This document shows positions 7,890 to 17,169 of a stretch of 64,000 nt of DNA, in pieces (within the stretch, counting starts at the first letter, position 1; each line of letters starts with the position of its first letter). This stretch comes from Bacteroidota bacterium (GTDB lineage: Bacteria; Bacteroidota; Bacteroidia; Bacteroidales; UBA12481). The notes beneath the pieces were generated by a model that was given only the letters and a program-made list of their open reading frames with translations, made no database searches and was not told the DNA's origin. Position numbers and translations under genes: made by a program. The stretch is taken from the NCBI GenBank assembly GCA_018669475.1, contig JABHCC010000197.1, positions 1 through 64,000 of the forward strand, in the 5' to 3' direction.

Positions 7890-10702
7890 TGGTCAAATGG
7901 GCAAAGGGTATCTTGATTTGGAGTTTGCTAGGATCCCTCTTGCTGCATTTCGGGAATATAAACGCACAGCAATCCACCCAATCTCTGAGAATGTCTTTCC
8001 ATATTTTTCAGGATGATGGAGGCAGAGGGAATTTTCACGAGGATTCTGTTGCGCATCTGCAATTCTTACATGAACTGAATAAATGGATCAATCAAAAAGC
8101 CATACAGCTTGATACTCTCTATCCAGCTGCTACAACTGACTATGTGCCAAGCTTAGGCATTCAGATAATAGTCGACACAATCCTTTTTCATCAGGATAAT
8201 TATGCATGGAATTGCGAAAAAAATATTGACTCTGAATATATGCGGAAAAGGTATGTTGATCAGGATACCAGCTTGAATTACCGCCAGAAACATCAGACTC
8301 TTCCTGTATTTATCGGGGGGAATTACCCTGTGGTCGGGGGACATAACAGTATGTCGGGCAATAAACGATACATTGCACTTCGCGGTTTATTTAGTGAATA
8401 CCAAAATAAGGAATACAAGCATGCTGTTTATGAATGCAGCAGAAATTTGCTTCATGAAATTGGTCACGCTCTGGGATTAAGCCATAATTTCAGAGAAGGT
8501 GAGCATGGCGATCAATGTGATGAATGTGAGGACAATGGCTGTCCGGTGGAGGGAACTTCTAATAATATCATGGATTACTGGCCTTCATACGGTCATGCAA
8601 TTTCTGTTTGCCAGTATGAAATAATAAGATCTCATTTGGATAGTGAACGGGGTAATATTGCTGATATAATAATAAATGATTCCTGTTACATAAACTCTGC
8701 TGCAGATAAATTGATACTGGTAAATGAGAAACTGAAGATTAGTGACACTGTTTATTTTCATCAATCGGTAGAGATTAAAAATGGAGGAGAGCTATTTGTT
8801 GAGGGATATTTATCCCTGCCGGATGATGCAACTATCCTGGTTCATCCAGGAGGCAAGCTTGTTATCAGTGGTGGAACTATCGGTAATTTATGCGGGGATT
8901 TGTGGTATGGTATTCAGATTGGAAAAGAGGGTGCTGGTCAATATGCAAACCCTCAGGTAATTATTGAGAATGGAGGAGTACTAGCATTTGCCCAAACTGC
9001 ATTGATAATAAATAATCAGGTCAATATTGCTCTTAACAAGTGCAGGTTTATTAACTGCCAAACATCTGTTTTTGCCGGACCTGCTATGAGTGATACATTA
9101 AAAATTCGAAACAGTACTTTTCTGGCAAATAATCGCTTCCCTCACAGTGAAGTAGGAGCCGGATTGCAGCGTTTTATTGCTTGTGAGGGTGCAATTGCAG
9201 ATATTGATAGTTGCATGTTTGTTAACCAGGATCCTTTCAGGACAAATCTTTCAGATGGGGCAGGCAATGGAGTGGAAACCACAGAGGGCACTCTTATTAT
9301 CCGGTCAAGCAGATTTGAAAACCTGAACAGAGGAATATTGGCAATCGGCCGTACCGATACTTCCTATCTCTATGCAGATAATCTTACAATCATTTTTTGT
9401 GTGGCTGGAATACAGCTTTTCCAAACCGCCCGGGCAATCATTAAGAATAGCAATTTCCAAATCGAACGTTTTAATGAACAGATCGCTTTTGGATTATATG
9501 CAGAAGAAATAGCCTGGTTAAATCTGACTGATAATCATTTCTTCTCCTACTTTGGTGGAGAACAGCAGATTGCTGTGCTTATTGATCATCCGAGAGGTGG
9601 AACCCAACTGATTCATGGTAATTCTCTAAGTAAAATGGAATGGGGTATCCTTCATTTGGCTGATACCGGTGAGCCGGCCTGGCCAGAAGATATTTTTGAT
9701 AAAATGGACATGGCCACGCTGAACAGAGATTTAGGATTAGTTTTGATGAATAACACCATCGAGGAGACTAATAATCATTATGCTTTACTCCTACCGGATG
9801 GGAAAGGTTTGACCAGTATGGATTCACCACCTAAGGCATCGGATCAATATTTTGAGGCAGCAGCTCATTGGCCTGTTGGTGGTTTAGCCCTGCTCTCTTC
9901 TTTAAATGAAATTGGACTCATTCAGGGTCCCGCAAAAGGAAATCACCATCTCAGCCTGGATCACAATTTCTATCTTAATGACAGAGCTAACAAAACGAAT
10001 GAATTTTCAGATGATACCATAGCCATGGATCCTAATATTTGGTTTTCGCACTTGCAAACCCAATGGTTAGCGGAATCTTTTCCAGCTCTTATTCCTAACT
10101 CTCTGGTTGAAACCTGGGCCCTGGCTGAGGAAAAGATGTTATCCAATCCGTACTGGGGAAGAAGAAGTCAGGAAAGAGACTTGCATATGGAAGATGTTGA
10201 GATATGGCCAGTTTGGGCTTTACACAAATTAGCGAAACTTTCACATAATACAGTGGTATCAGAGGACTTTACTATTAAAGCAATTTATCAATTAGCCAGC
10301 CATCAGTTTGATGTGCTTGAAGAGGATTGGCATCAAATAGATCTGGTGTCAGGAAATCTTATTCATCATTCCGTCAGGCTGGGAATTCCGATTTTAGAAC
10401 CAGCTTTCAGGCCGCTTGTTCCTGTCAGGGGTGACTACAATTCGGGTTTTAAGGTGTATCCAAATCCTGCAATCAATGAATTGTTTGTCAGACCAGAAAA
10501 AGATTTTTTCAAGACGATAAACTTACCTATTGGTTATAGTGTTTTTGATGCAGATGGGAGCTTGGCTATGCAAGGTCGCATCTGCAATTTCAATGATTTG
10601 AAGCTTAATTTGCTTGGTTTTAAACCTGGCCTGTATATCCTGTCAATTTGGAGCCCAAAAAGATTTCTCGGACGTAGGAAGTTCATTATCTTGCGTGACT
10701 AA
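7889..10702 (+). CDS. Secreted zinc metalloprotease with beta-helix region and T9SS sorting domain
   Basis: The 937-residue protein begins with a signal peptide (to about residue 27, ending INAQ). A matrixin/metzincin-type zinc site HEIGHALGLSH lies at residues 189-199 (His189, Glu190, His193, His199), with a Met-turn candidate NNIMDYW shortly after. A Cys-rich loop (CDECEDNGCP) sits between them. Residues about 260-650 carry many short strand repeats (for example IIENGGVLAFAQTALII, IIRSSRFENLNRGILAI) typical of a right-handed parallel beta-helix. The C-terminus (FKVYPNPAINELFVRPE onward) is a T9SS type A sorting domain, implying export through the type IX system. Its start overlaps the pcm stop. 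Confidence 0.88.
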   Translation: MVKWAKGILIWSLLGSLLLHFGNINAQQSTQSLRMSFHIFQDDGGRGNFHEDSVAHLQFLHELNKWINQKAIQLDTLYPAATTDYVPSLGIQIIVDTILFHQDNYAWNCEKNIDSEYMRKRYVDQDTSLNYRQKHQTLPVFIGGNYPVVGGHNSMSGNKRYIALRGLFSEYQNKEYKHAVYECSRNLLHEIGHALGLSHNFREGEHGDQCDECEDNGCPVEGTSNNIMDYWPSYGHAISVCQYEIIRSHLDSERGNIADIIINDSCYINSAADKLILVNEKLKISDTVYFHQSVEIKNGGELFVEGYLSLPDDATILVHPGGKLVISGGTIGNLCGDLWYGIQIGKEGAGQYANPQVIIENGGVLAFAQTALIINNQVNIALNKCRFINCQTSVFAGPAMSDTLKIRNSTFLANNRFPHSEVGAGLQRFIACEGAIADIDSCMFVNQDPFRTNLSDGAGNGVETTEGTLIIRSSRFENLNRGILAIGRTDTSYLYADNLTIIFCVAGIQLFQTARAIIKNSNFQIERFNEQIAFGLYAEEIAWLNLTDNHFFSYFGGEQQIAVLIDHPRGGTQLIHGNSLSKMEWGILHLADTGEPAWPEDIFDKMDMATLNRDLGLVLMNNTIEETNNHYALLLPDGKGLTSMDSPPKASDQYFEAAAHWPVGGLALLSSLNEIGLIQGPAKGNHHLSLDHNFYLNDRANKTNEFSDDTIAMDPNIWFSHLQTQWLAESFPALIPNSLVETWALAEEKMLSNPYWGRRSQERDLHMEDVEIWPVWALHKLAKLSHNTVVSEDFTIKAIYQLASHQFDVLEEDWHQIDLVSGNLIHHSVRLGIPILEPAFRPLVPVRGDYNSGFKVYPNPAINELFVRPEKDFFKTINLPIGYSVFDADGSLAMQGRICNFNDLKLNLLGFKPGLYILSIWSPKRFLGRRKFIILRD

Positions 10703-10705
10703 TTT

Positions 10706-11353
10706 TTGATTATTATGATTCACAGAAAACAGTTTGTTTTTAATCCTATTCAGGTAAATACCTGGGTGATACATAACGATCATGGTGATGGTGTGATCTT
10801 TGATCCCGGATGTAGCAACCATGCTGAGGAAGCTCAACTCGTAGATTATCTTATGGATATGAAAATCAATCCAGTAGCTCTTCTGGCTACACATGGGCAC
10901 TTTGATCATATTCCAGGAGTAGCTTTCTTGAAAAATAAATATCATTGTCCTTTAAAGGGGCACTCGGATGACCAACTTTTACTTGACCATGCAGTTGAGC
11001 AGGGCAGATTGTTTGGATTTGATTTTGGTGAAAAAAACCCTGTTTTTGACGATTTGCTTTCGGGTGGGCAAACTCTGAAATTCGAAGGTTTGGAATTTGA
11101 GATATTGCATGTCCCGGGGCATTCAATGGGGAGTCTGGCTTACTATTGTAAAGAGGCACATTTTGTTGTTGTGGGTGATGTTCTTTTTAAAGGGAGTATT
11201 GGCCGTACTGACTTACCCGGTGGTGATTATGATACATTAATCGATAGTATTAAAAAGAATCTTCTATGCCTGCCGGATGACACAATAGTACTCTCAGGTC
11301 ATGGCCCTGAAACTACAATAGGGGGTGAAAAGAGCACTAATCCCTTTCTTTAA
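10706..11353 (+). CDS. MBL-fold metallo-hydrolase (glyoxalase II-like)
   Basis: This compact metallo-beta-lactamase-fold hydrolase of about 212-215 residues has the dinuclear metal motif THGHFDHIPG (HxHxDH, near residues 62-71). Further ligands are the His in LHVPGHSMGSL, the Asp in VVVGDVLFKGSIGRTDLPGG and the His in VLSGHGPETT. The IGRTDLPGG pattern places it with the short glyoxalase II-like hydrolases widespread in bacteria, which lack the C-terminal glutathione-binding domain. The substrate is unknown; a thioester is likely. A start at 10715 (third Met) is equally possible. It lies 3 bp after the metalloprotease gene, so the two are probably co-transcribed. Confidence 0.88.
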   Translation: MIIMIHRKQFVFNPIQVNTWVIHNDHGDGVIFDPGCSNHAEEAQLVDYLMDMKINPVALLATHGHFDHIPGVAFLKNKYHCPLKGHSDDQLLLDHAVEQGRLFGFDFGEKNPVFDDLLSGGQTLKFEGLEFEILHVPGHSMGSLAYYCKEAHFVVVGDVLFKGSIGRTDLPGGDYDTLIDSIKKNLLCLPDDTIVLSGHGPETTIGGEKSTNPFL

Positions 11354-11436
11354 ACAAAATAGAATAACCTGTGTTTAATCATACTAAAAGAAAAAATTCT
11401 TCACTTTTTTTATACCTGTTAAATATTTGGTAAACA

Positions 11437-14301
11437 ATGAATATGGATCAATTTATTAATAGACATATCGGTCCCCGTGACCACGAGATTTCAGAAATGC
11501 TTGATCAGATTGGTGCAAGCTCCATGGATGATTTTATCGATTCTGTTGTTCCTGCTGATATCCGCTTGAAAATGCCACTTAATCTGCCAGATGGTATGAG
11601 CGAAGCTGAATATGCTGACAGAATCAAGGAAATTGGTGAGAAGAACAAAGCGGTCAGATCTTACATCGGTATGGGTTATTATGGTACTGTGTTGCCAGCC
11701 GTGATCAAACGTAACGTTCTCGAAAATCCATCGTGGTACACTTCATACACTCCCTACCAGGCTGAAATTTCACAAGGTCGATTAGAGGCTCTGCTGAATT
11801 ATCAGACAATGGTGATGGAACTTACCGGTATGGAAATTGCGAATGCCTCTTTACTTGATGAAGGGACTGCTGCGGCAGAAGCAATGATCATGATGTTTAA
11901 CAAACGATCAAGGGCTCTTGTAAAGAGTGGTGCTAAAATTCTGCATGTCGATAAGAATATCTTTCCTCAGACCCTCAGTGTTCTTGAAACCAGGGCAAAA
12001 CCACTGGGAATTGAGATACGATTAACTGCTGCAACATGTACACAGGATGAAGGTCAGGTTTTTGGGATTATTGTTCAATATCCTTCTGATGATGGGAAAA
12101 TCCTCAACCACAAATCATGTGTTAATTGTATTCACAAGAAGGGTGGTATGATAACAGTTATTGCAGATCTGATGTCCTTGGTTTTGCTTGCGCCTCCGGG
12201 TGACTGGGGAGCAGACATTGTTGTGGGAAGTACTCAGCGTTTTGGTGTTCCGATGGGTTTTGGTGGACCTCATGCCGGATTCTTCGCCACGCGAGAATCA
12301 CTAAAAAGAAGTATGCCGGGTCGCATAATTGGTATTTCTGTTGACCAGTATGGCAATAAAGCATTAAGAATGGCGCTTCAGACCAGAGAACAACATATTA
12401 AGCGTGAAAAAGCAACCTCGAATATTTGTACAGCCCAGGCTCTTTTAGCAATTATGGCTGGATTGTATGCTGCTTATCATGGCCCTAAGGGATTAAAAGA
12501 TATAGCGCTCAGAATTCACCAGGCAGCAAGATCACTTGAAGCAGGATTGAAAAAACTCGGGTATATTCAGGAGAACAAAGATTATTTTGATACACTGAGG
12601 GTTGTCTTACCAGAAGATCTGGATATTAAGAAACTTAAGCGAACTGCTCTGCAACATGATATTAACCTTAGGTATTTTAGTGATGATACTTTTGGTATTT
12701 CAACGGATGAATTGAGTAATGATTCTGATATAAGTGCTTTATTAACAATGCTGGCTGAGGCAGTCGGATTAGAAGCTCCTGAAATTGAGGAATTTGAAAG
12801 CGACCTGGCCTTTGATCCTGGATTTGAGCGTAAATCTGATTTTCTCCAGATACCTTGTTTTAATCGTTATCACTCTGAAACAGAGATGATGAGGTATATC
12901 AAAAAACTTGAACGAAGGGATATTAGTCTTACACAGTCTATGATCCCTCTTGGCTCATGTACAATGAAATTGAATGCGGCGAACTCACTTTTTGCTTTGA
13001 GCTGGGGAGAGTTTGCAAATATTCATCCTTTTGTGCCTGAAGATCAAGTCGAAGGGTATGCTGAGATAATTGATGAACTTGAACAGGATTTAGCCGAAAT
13101 TACAGGATTTCCAGCCTTGTCATTCCAGCCAAATTCTGGTGCAGCTGGTGAATACGCCGGTTTATTGGTAATAAAACAGTACCATGAAGATCGTAGCGAT
13201 CAACACAAAGATATTGTTTTGATACCTGCATCCGCTCACGGAACAAATCCTGCCAGTGCAATCATGGCTGGAGGTAAAGTGGTGGTTGTAAAATGTGATG
13301 AAGCTGGAAATGTGGATATTGAAGATCTTAAAGCCAAAGCTGTAGAGCACAAAGATAATCTGATGGCGTTTATGGTGACCTATCCTTCAACACACGGTGT
13401 TTTTGAATCAGGTATAAGGGAAATGACAGATATCATTCATACAAATGGCGGACTGGTTTATATGGATGGAGCAAATATGAATGCCCAGGTTGGCTTGACA
13501 AATCCAGCTACGATCGGAGCTGATGTTTGTCACCTGAATCTGCATAAAACTTTTGGAATTCCTCACGGAGGTGGTGGTCCGGGAGTTGGGCCTATTGGTG
13601 TTGCTGAGTTCCTAAAAGAGTATTTGCCCAGTCATCCGGTAGTTTCAACCGGAGGAAAAAATGGAGGTGTCCTATCTTCTGCCCCATATGGTAGTGCCTT
13701 GGTTCTGACAATTACACATGCATATATTAAAATGCTTGGTGGAAAAGGTTTGACAAGAGCAACTGAAGTAGCGATGCTGAGCGCAAATTACCTTGCAACA
13801 CATTTAAATGATCATTATGGGGTGTTGTATTCAGGTGATAATGGTCGTGTTGCACATGAGATGATACTTGATTGTAGGTCTTTCAAGCTAGCAGCTGGGA
13901 TAGAAACTTCAGATATAGCACGACGACTCATGGATTATGGCTTTCATGCTCCTACTCTTTCATTTCCTGTACATGAAACCCTTATGGTTGAGCCTACAGA
14001 AAGTGAATCAAAACAGGAACTTGACCGCTTTATTGAGACAATGGTTGCTATTCGTCATGAAATCAGTGACATTGTAGATGGATTAGCTGATCCGAAGAAT
14101 AACGTTTTAATTAATGCCCCTCATACTGCGATGAACATTGGTGATGATACCTGGAGCCATCCATACGGAAGGCAAAAAGCTGCTTTTCCGCTTCCTTGGG
14201 TTGCTGAGAACAAGTTCTGGCCTCTGGTAAGTAAAATAGATAACGGCCATGGAGACAGAAATCTCATATGTAGTTGTATAGGAATAAAAGAATATGAATA
14301 G
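11437..14301 (+). CDS. gcvP: Glycine dehydrogenase (aminomethyl-transferring), P-protein
   Basis: This is the P-protein of the glycine cleavage system, a PLP enzyme that decarboxylates glycine and passes the aminomethyl group to the H-protein lipoyl arm. At 954 residues it is the full-length single-chain form with both halves fused. The N-terminal half starts FINRHIGPRDHEISEML and includes YTPYQAEISQGRLEALLNYQ and GFGGPHAGFFA. The C-terminal half carries SMIPLGSCTMKLNA, the PLP-binding Lys in HLNLHKTFGIPHGGGGPGVG (about Lys704) and the ending PYGRQKAAFPLPW. No gcvT or gcvH is adjacent. AATATTTG at 11422-11429 is a one-mismatch -7 element just before the ATG. I see no glycine riboswitch in the 83-bp upstream gap. 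Confidence 0.97.
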   Translation: MNMDQFINRHIGPRDHEISEMLDQIGASSMDDFIDSVVPADIRLKMPLNLPDGMSEAEYADRIKEIGEKNKAVRSYIGMGYYGTVLPAVIKRNVLENPSWYTSYTPYQAEISQGRLEALLNYQTMVMELTGMEIANASLLDEGTAAAEAMIMMFNKRSRALVKSGAKILHVDKNIFPQTLSVLETRAKPLGIEIRLTAATCTQDEGQVFGIIVQYPSDDGKILNHKSCVNCIHKKGGMITVIADLMSLVLLAPPGDWGADIVVGSTQRFGVPMGFGGPHAGFFATRESLKRSMPGRIIGISVDQYGNKALRMALQTREQHIKREKATSNICTAQALLAIMAGLYAAYHGPKGLKDIALRIHQAARSLEAGLKKLGYIQENKDYFDTLRVVLPEDLDIKKLKRTALQHDINLRYFSDDTFGISTDELSNDSDISALLTMLAEAVGLEAPEIEEFESDLAFDPGFERKSDFLQIPCFNRYHSETEMMRYIKKLERRDISLTQSMIPLGSCTMKLNAANSLFALSWGEFANIHPFVPEDQVEGYAEIIDELEQDLAEITGFPALSFQPNSGAAGEYAGLLVIKQYHEDRSDQHKDIVLIPASAHGTNPASAIMAGGKVVVVKCDEAGNVDIEDLKAKAVEHKDNLMAFMVTYPSTHGVFESGIREMTDIIHTNGGLVYMDGANMNAQVGLTNPATIGADVCHLNLHKTFGIPHGGGGPGVGPIGVAEFLKEYLPSHPVVSTGGKNGGVLSSAPYGSALVLTITHAYIKMLGGKGLTRATEVAMLSANYLATHLNDHYGVLYSGDNGRVAHEMILDCRSFKLAAGIETSDIARRLMDYGFHAPTLSFPVHETLMVEPTESESKQELDRFIETMVAIRHEISDIVDGLADPKNNVLINAPHTAMNIGDDTWSHPYGRQKAAFPLPWVAENKFWPLVSKIDNGHGDRNLICSCIGIKEYE

Positions 14302-14341
14302 AGAAAAAGCCGGTCAGTGACCGGCCTTTCTCGTTTTTTTT
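14301..14341. terminator. Rho-independent terminator after gcvP
   Basis: A perfect 8-bp stem GCCGGTCA/TGACCGGC (14309-14316 with 14318-14325) is extended outward by GAGAAA/TTTCTC pairing and followed by a T-rich run (14334-14341). The A-rich left flank lets it act on the minus strand as well, where the DUF5018 lipoprotein gene ends at 14347. Confidence 0.9.
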
Positions 14342-14346
14342 CGGTT

Positions 14347-15060
14347 TTACTGTTTGTGCAGGTCAACCTCAAAGGCCCAACTATCTTTCGGGTAGCAATA
14401 GCAATAGTAGAAATGCATGGCAGGTGCATTGTCAAAGTGATACATAAATGTGCGCTCTGCATTGGTGGCAGTCCACTTTTTATCAATCCATTGAAATGCC
14501 TGACTTACTGCAATATCCTCATTGGAACCTGATTTTGGATTAAAAGATCCTTTTAATGAGTTGGAGTTCAGATCTCCCGAAATGAGATCTTCCAGCACGA
14601 GGGTCAATGCCCCTTCATCGTCAATTTCAACCTGGACATACATGAGTCCCAGACCAAAGTTAATTGCATTACTTCTCCATGTCCCGACATAAGGTGCCGG
14701 TGCTAATGCAACCAGTGCGTCAAATTCTTTAATGCTGCCGTCTTCGGCTGTCACGGTATACGTTACCGGCGAGGAAAAGTCAGTTGTCTGGCCTGAACCA
14801 GGTGTCAACTCGGCACCTGGAGATACCATAATTGTTGGGATCAGCGAAATAATATCCGCTCCAAAAGGAACGCTTGCGGTGATTGAAGTACCGCTGATAA
14901 CACCTACGATGTTCTGTTCCAGCGCAACATTTTTGCTGGCCTCAAAAATGAAGGACGTAACATCCTTATTGCTGGATAATGGTTCTTCCTTTTGACAGGA
15001 AGAAAGAAAAACTCCTCCTACTACCAGGACGAGGGCCAGTGAAATGAACCTTCGTTTCAT
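14347..15060 (-). CDS. DUF5018-type lipoprotein
   Basis: A 237-residue lipoprotein with signal peptide and lipobox FLSSC (Cys at about residue 22). Residues about 35-120 form an Ig-like beta domain of the DUF5018 type: FIFEASKNVAL, then ISGTSITASVPFGADIISLIPTIMVSPGAELTPGSG, FSSPVTYTVTAEDGSIKEF. This pattern is common in Bacteroidota surface lipoproteins. The C-terminal 115 residues (YVGTWRSNAINFG to the end) look like a small lipocalin-like beta barrel, an inference from strand pattern only. Function unknown. It begins 25 bp after ddl on the same strand and may be read from that operon; the shared terminator ends both directions. Confidence 0.8.
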   Translation of the reverse strand: MKRRFISLALVLVVGGVFLSSCQKEEPLSSNKDVTSFIFEASKNVALEQNIVGVISGTSITASVPFGADIISLIPTIMVSPGAELTPGSGQTTDFSSPVTYTVTAEDGSIKEFDALVALAPAPYVGTWRSNAINFGLGLMYVQVEIDDEGALTLVLEDLISGDLNSNSLKGSFNPKSGSNEDIAVSQAFQWIDKKWTATNAERTFMYHFDNAPAMHFYYCYCYPKDSWAFEVDLHKQ

Positions 15061-15085
15061 GGTAAATTGGAATTATAATTGGTGT

Positions 15086-16075
15086 TCAGCTTTCAATAAT
15101 ATCATCCAATAAAGCACTAAATATCTCACTGGTTTGACGCCCCAGTGCCCTGATCTGTTGAGGAACAATACTATGCTCACTCAAACCCGGTATTGTGTTG
15201 ATCTCAAGAAACCACAACTGATCCTGACTCAAAATGTAATCAACTCTCACCATTCCTTTACATCCCAAAAATGTGTAAATTTTCTTGGATTTCTCCTGGC
15301 AGTTTATTGCCAGTGATTCAGGAATATTTGCAGGTGTAATTTCATCGGCACCACCTGGTGTATATTTAGCTTCGTAATCAAAGAACTCTTTTTTACTAAT
15401 AATCTCGGTAATCGGAAAAGCAATAAATTCCTTTTTCGTGCTTACAACGCCACATGTAATTTCACGGCCAGGGATGAATTCCTCAATGATTACCTCATTG
15501 TCTTCAGCAAGTGCCAGCCCAATAGCCTTGACTAATTCACCAGCCTCATTTACTCTGGATATTCCGCAGCTTGATCCGCCGTTATTGGGCTTGACAAAGC
15601 AAGGTAATCCAACTTGCCTGAGAATATTCTCTGTAGATATCCTTTCATTCTCTCGTATAAGAATGGAGCGTGCAACAGGTATACCAGCCTGCCGGATAAG
15701 ACTTTTGCAAGCATATTTGTTAAATGTAACACTGCTGCAAAATGATGAACATCCTGTAAACGGAATATTAAGTAATTCAAAGTAGGCTTGTAAAATCCCA
15801 TTTTCTCCGGGATGCCCGTGGATAGCATTGAAAACAGCATCAAAATGTGTTGCATTACCATTTGACATGTAAGAGAAATCATGTCGGTTTATCGGAACTC
15901 CCACAGGGCTTCCATTTTTCACAAACCACCCGTCTGAAGTAATTTCCACAAGAGAAGGCTCGTAATATTCTCTGTCAAGGCTTTTCAAAACTTCATGAGC
16001 ACTTTGCAGGGAAATATCCTTTTCAGATGAATACCCACCAGCAACAATTGCAATATGTTTCTTTTTCGAACTCAT
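15086..16075 (-). CDS. ddl: D-alanine--D-alanine ligase
   Basis: It joins two D-alanines with ATP to make the dipeptide for peptidoglycan precursor synthesis in the cytoplasm. The 329-residue length is typical. ATP-grasp architecture: N-terminal KKHIAIVAGGYSSEKDISLQSA, the central NAIHGHPGENGILQAYFELL and FTGCSSFCSSVTFNKYACK, the ATP-binding FVKPNNGGSSCGISRV, then EEFIPGREITCGV, and the C-terminal metal site LEINTIPGLSEHSIVPQQ. It is in the typical Bacteroidota neighbourhood PASTA protein - rluD - ddl, here with a T9SS protein inserted, all transcribed leftward. The gap to the upstream pseudouridine synthase gene is 50 bp. Confidence 0.96.
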   Translation of the reverse strand: MSSKKKHIAIVAGGYSSEKDISLQSAHEVLKSLDREYYEPSLVEITSDGWFVKNGSPVGVPINRHDFSYMSNGNATHFDAVFNAIHGHPGENGILQAYFELLNIPFTGCSSFCSSVTFNKYACKSLIRQAGIPVARSILIRENERISTENILRQVGLPCFVKPNNGGSSCGISRVNEAGELVKAIGLALAEDNEVIIEEFIPGREITCGVVSTKKEFIAFPITEIISKKEFFDYEAKYTPGGADEITPANIPESLAINCQEKSKKIYTFLGCKGMVRVDYILSQDQLWFLEINTIPGLSEHSIVPQQIRALGRQTSEIFSALLDDIIES

Positions 16076-16125
16076 GCTTACTCAAATTTACGAAAAAAGT
16101 GGACTGTTTGTTACAAAATCAGGTG

Positions 16126-17169
16126 TTATTCAGGCCTGTTACTCAGATAAACACGCCATTTCCTGATGACTTCTGATAGATCATCCGGCAGGTCAGTATT
16201 AAAAGACAAGTATTTGCCTGATACCGGATGAGTGAAGCCCAGCTCTTTTGCATGCAGAGCTTGTCGGGGTAGAATATTGAAGCAGTTATGTATGAATTGC
16301 TTATACTTGGTAAATGTCGTTCCTTTAAGGATTTGATTACCCCCATATTCATAGTCGTTAAACAAAGGATGACCGGCATATTTCATATGTATTCGAATCT
16401 GATGTGTGCGCCCGGTTTCCAGTTTGCACTCAATCAGTGATATGTATGACAAATCTTCGAGTAAGCGAAAATGGGTAACAGCATGCTTTCCCTGGTCTCC
16501 ATCCGGAAATACATGCATCAATTTTCGATTTTTTGGATTACGTCCGATATTACCAGTTATCGTACCTTCTTCTTCATCCGGGCTTCCCCAGACCAAAGCA
16601 TTGTAGATGCGATGAGTAGTTTTATTGAAAAATTGATTTCCAAGGTGAGATTTCGCGTGATCATTTTTTGCGACAACCAGTAAGCCACTGGTATTTTTAT
16701 CAATACGATGAACCAGACCAGCCCGGCTATCGGTTCCCTGAAACATCTCAAGTTCCTGAAAATGATAAGCCAGTGCATTTACCAAAGTGCCGGAGTAATT
16801 TCCGAATGCAGGATGAACTACCATTCCTGGCTCTTTGTTTACAACCAGAACATCTTCATCCTCATAAATTATATTGATCGGAATATTTTCAGGGATCAAT
16901 TCAAATTCCCTCTTAGGATAGGATAGCATCACCAAAATCAGGTCATCAGGCTTAACTTTATAATTAGCTTTCACCCGTTGGTCATTGACTATAATGCAAC
17001 CTGCGTCGGCTGCAGCCTTTATTTTTGTTCGGGATGTATCTTCAAGTTTATGCAGGAGAAATTTATCAATCCTAAGGGGATTCTGTCCTTTGTCGGCTAC
17101 AAAACGGAAATGTTCAAACAGTTCTGCTTGTTCGTCAATCTCATCGGAATGTTTCAAAGGTTTACTCAT
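16126..17169 (-). CDS. rluD: RluD-family 23S rRNA pseudouridine synthase
   Basis: The 347-residue RluA/RluD-family enzyme isomerises uridine to pseudouridine, probably in helix 69 of 23S rRNA. An S4 RNA-binding domain (LRIDKFLLHKLEDTSRTKIKAAADAGCIIVND) occupies about residues 32-80. The catalytic domain contains VLVVNKEPGMVVHPAFGNYSGTL and the active-site motif AGLVHRIDKNTSGLLVVAK with the catalytic Asp, then ETGRTHQIRIHMKYAGHPLFND. The first 20 residues are acidic and variable. Assignment to RluD rather than another RluA-type enzyme rests on the S4 domain and the ddl neighbourhood. Its start overlaps the upstream T9SS gene by 8 bp. Confidence 0.9.
   Translation of the reverse strand: MSKPLKHSDEIDEQAELFEHFRFVADKGQNPLRIDKFLLHKLEDTSRTKIKAAADAGCIIVNDQRVKANYKVKPDDLILVMLSYPKREFELIPENIPINIIYEDEDVLVVNKEPGMVVHPAFGNYSGTLVNALAYHFQELEMFQGTDSRAGLVHRIDKNTSGLLVVAKNDHAKSHLGNQFFNKTTHRIYNALVWGSPDEEEGTITGNIGRNPKNRKLMHVFPDGDQGKHAVTHFRLLEDLSYISLIECKLETGRTHQIRIHMKYAGHPLFNDYEYGGNQILKGTTFTKYKQFIHNCFNILPRQALHAKELGFTHPVSGKYLSFNTDLPDDLSEVIRKWRVYLSNRPE

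Noticed and set aside
11354-11436. Glycine riboswitch before gcvP
   Set aside because: The gap is only 83 bp, AT-rich and without the conserved paired elements of the aptamer.
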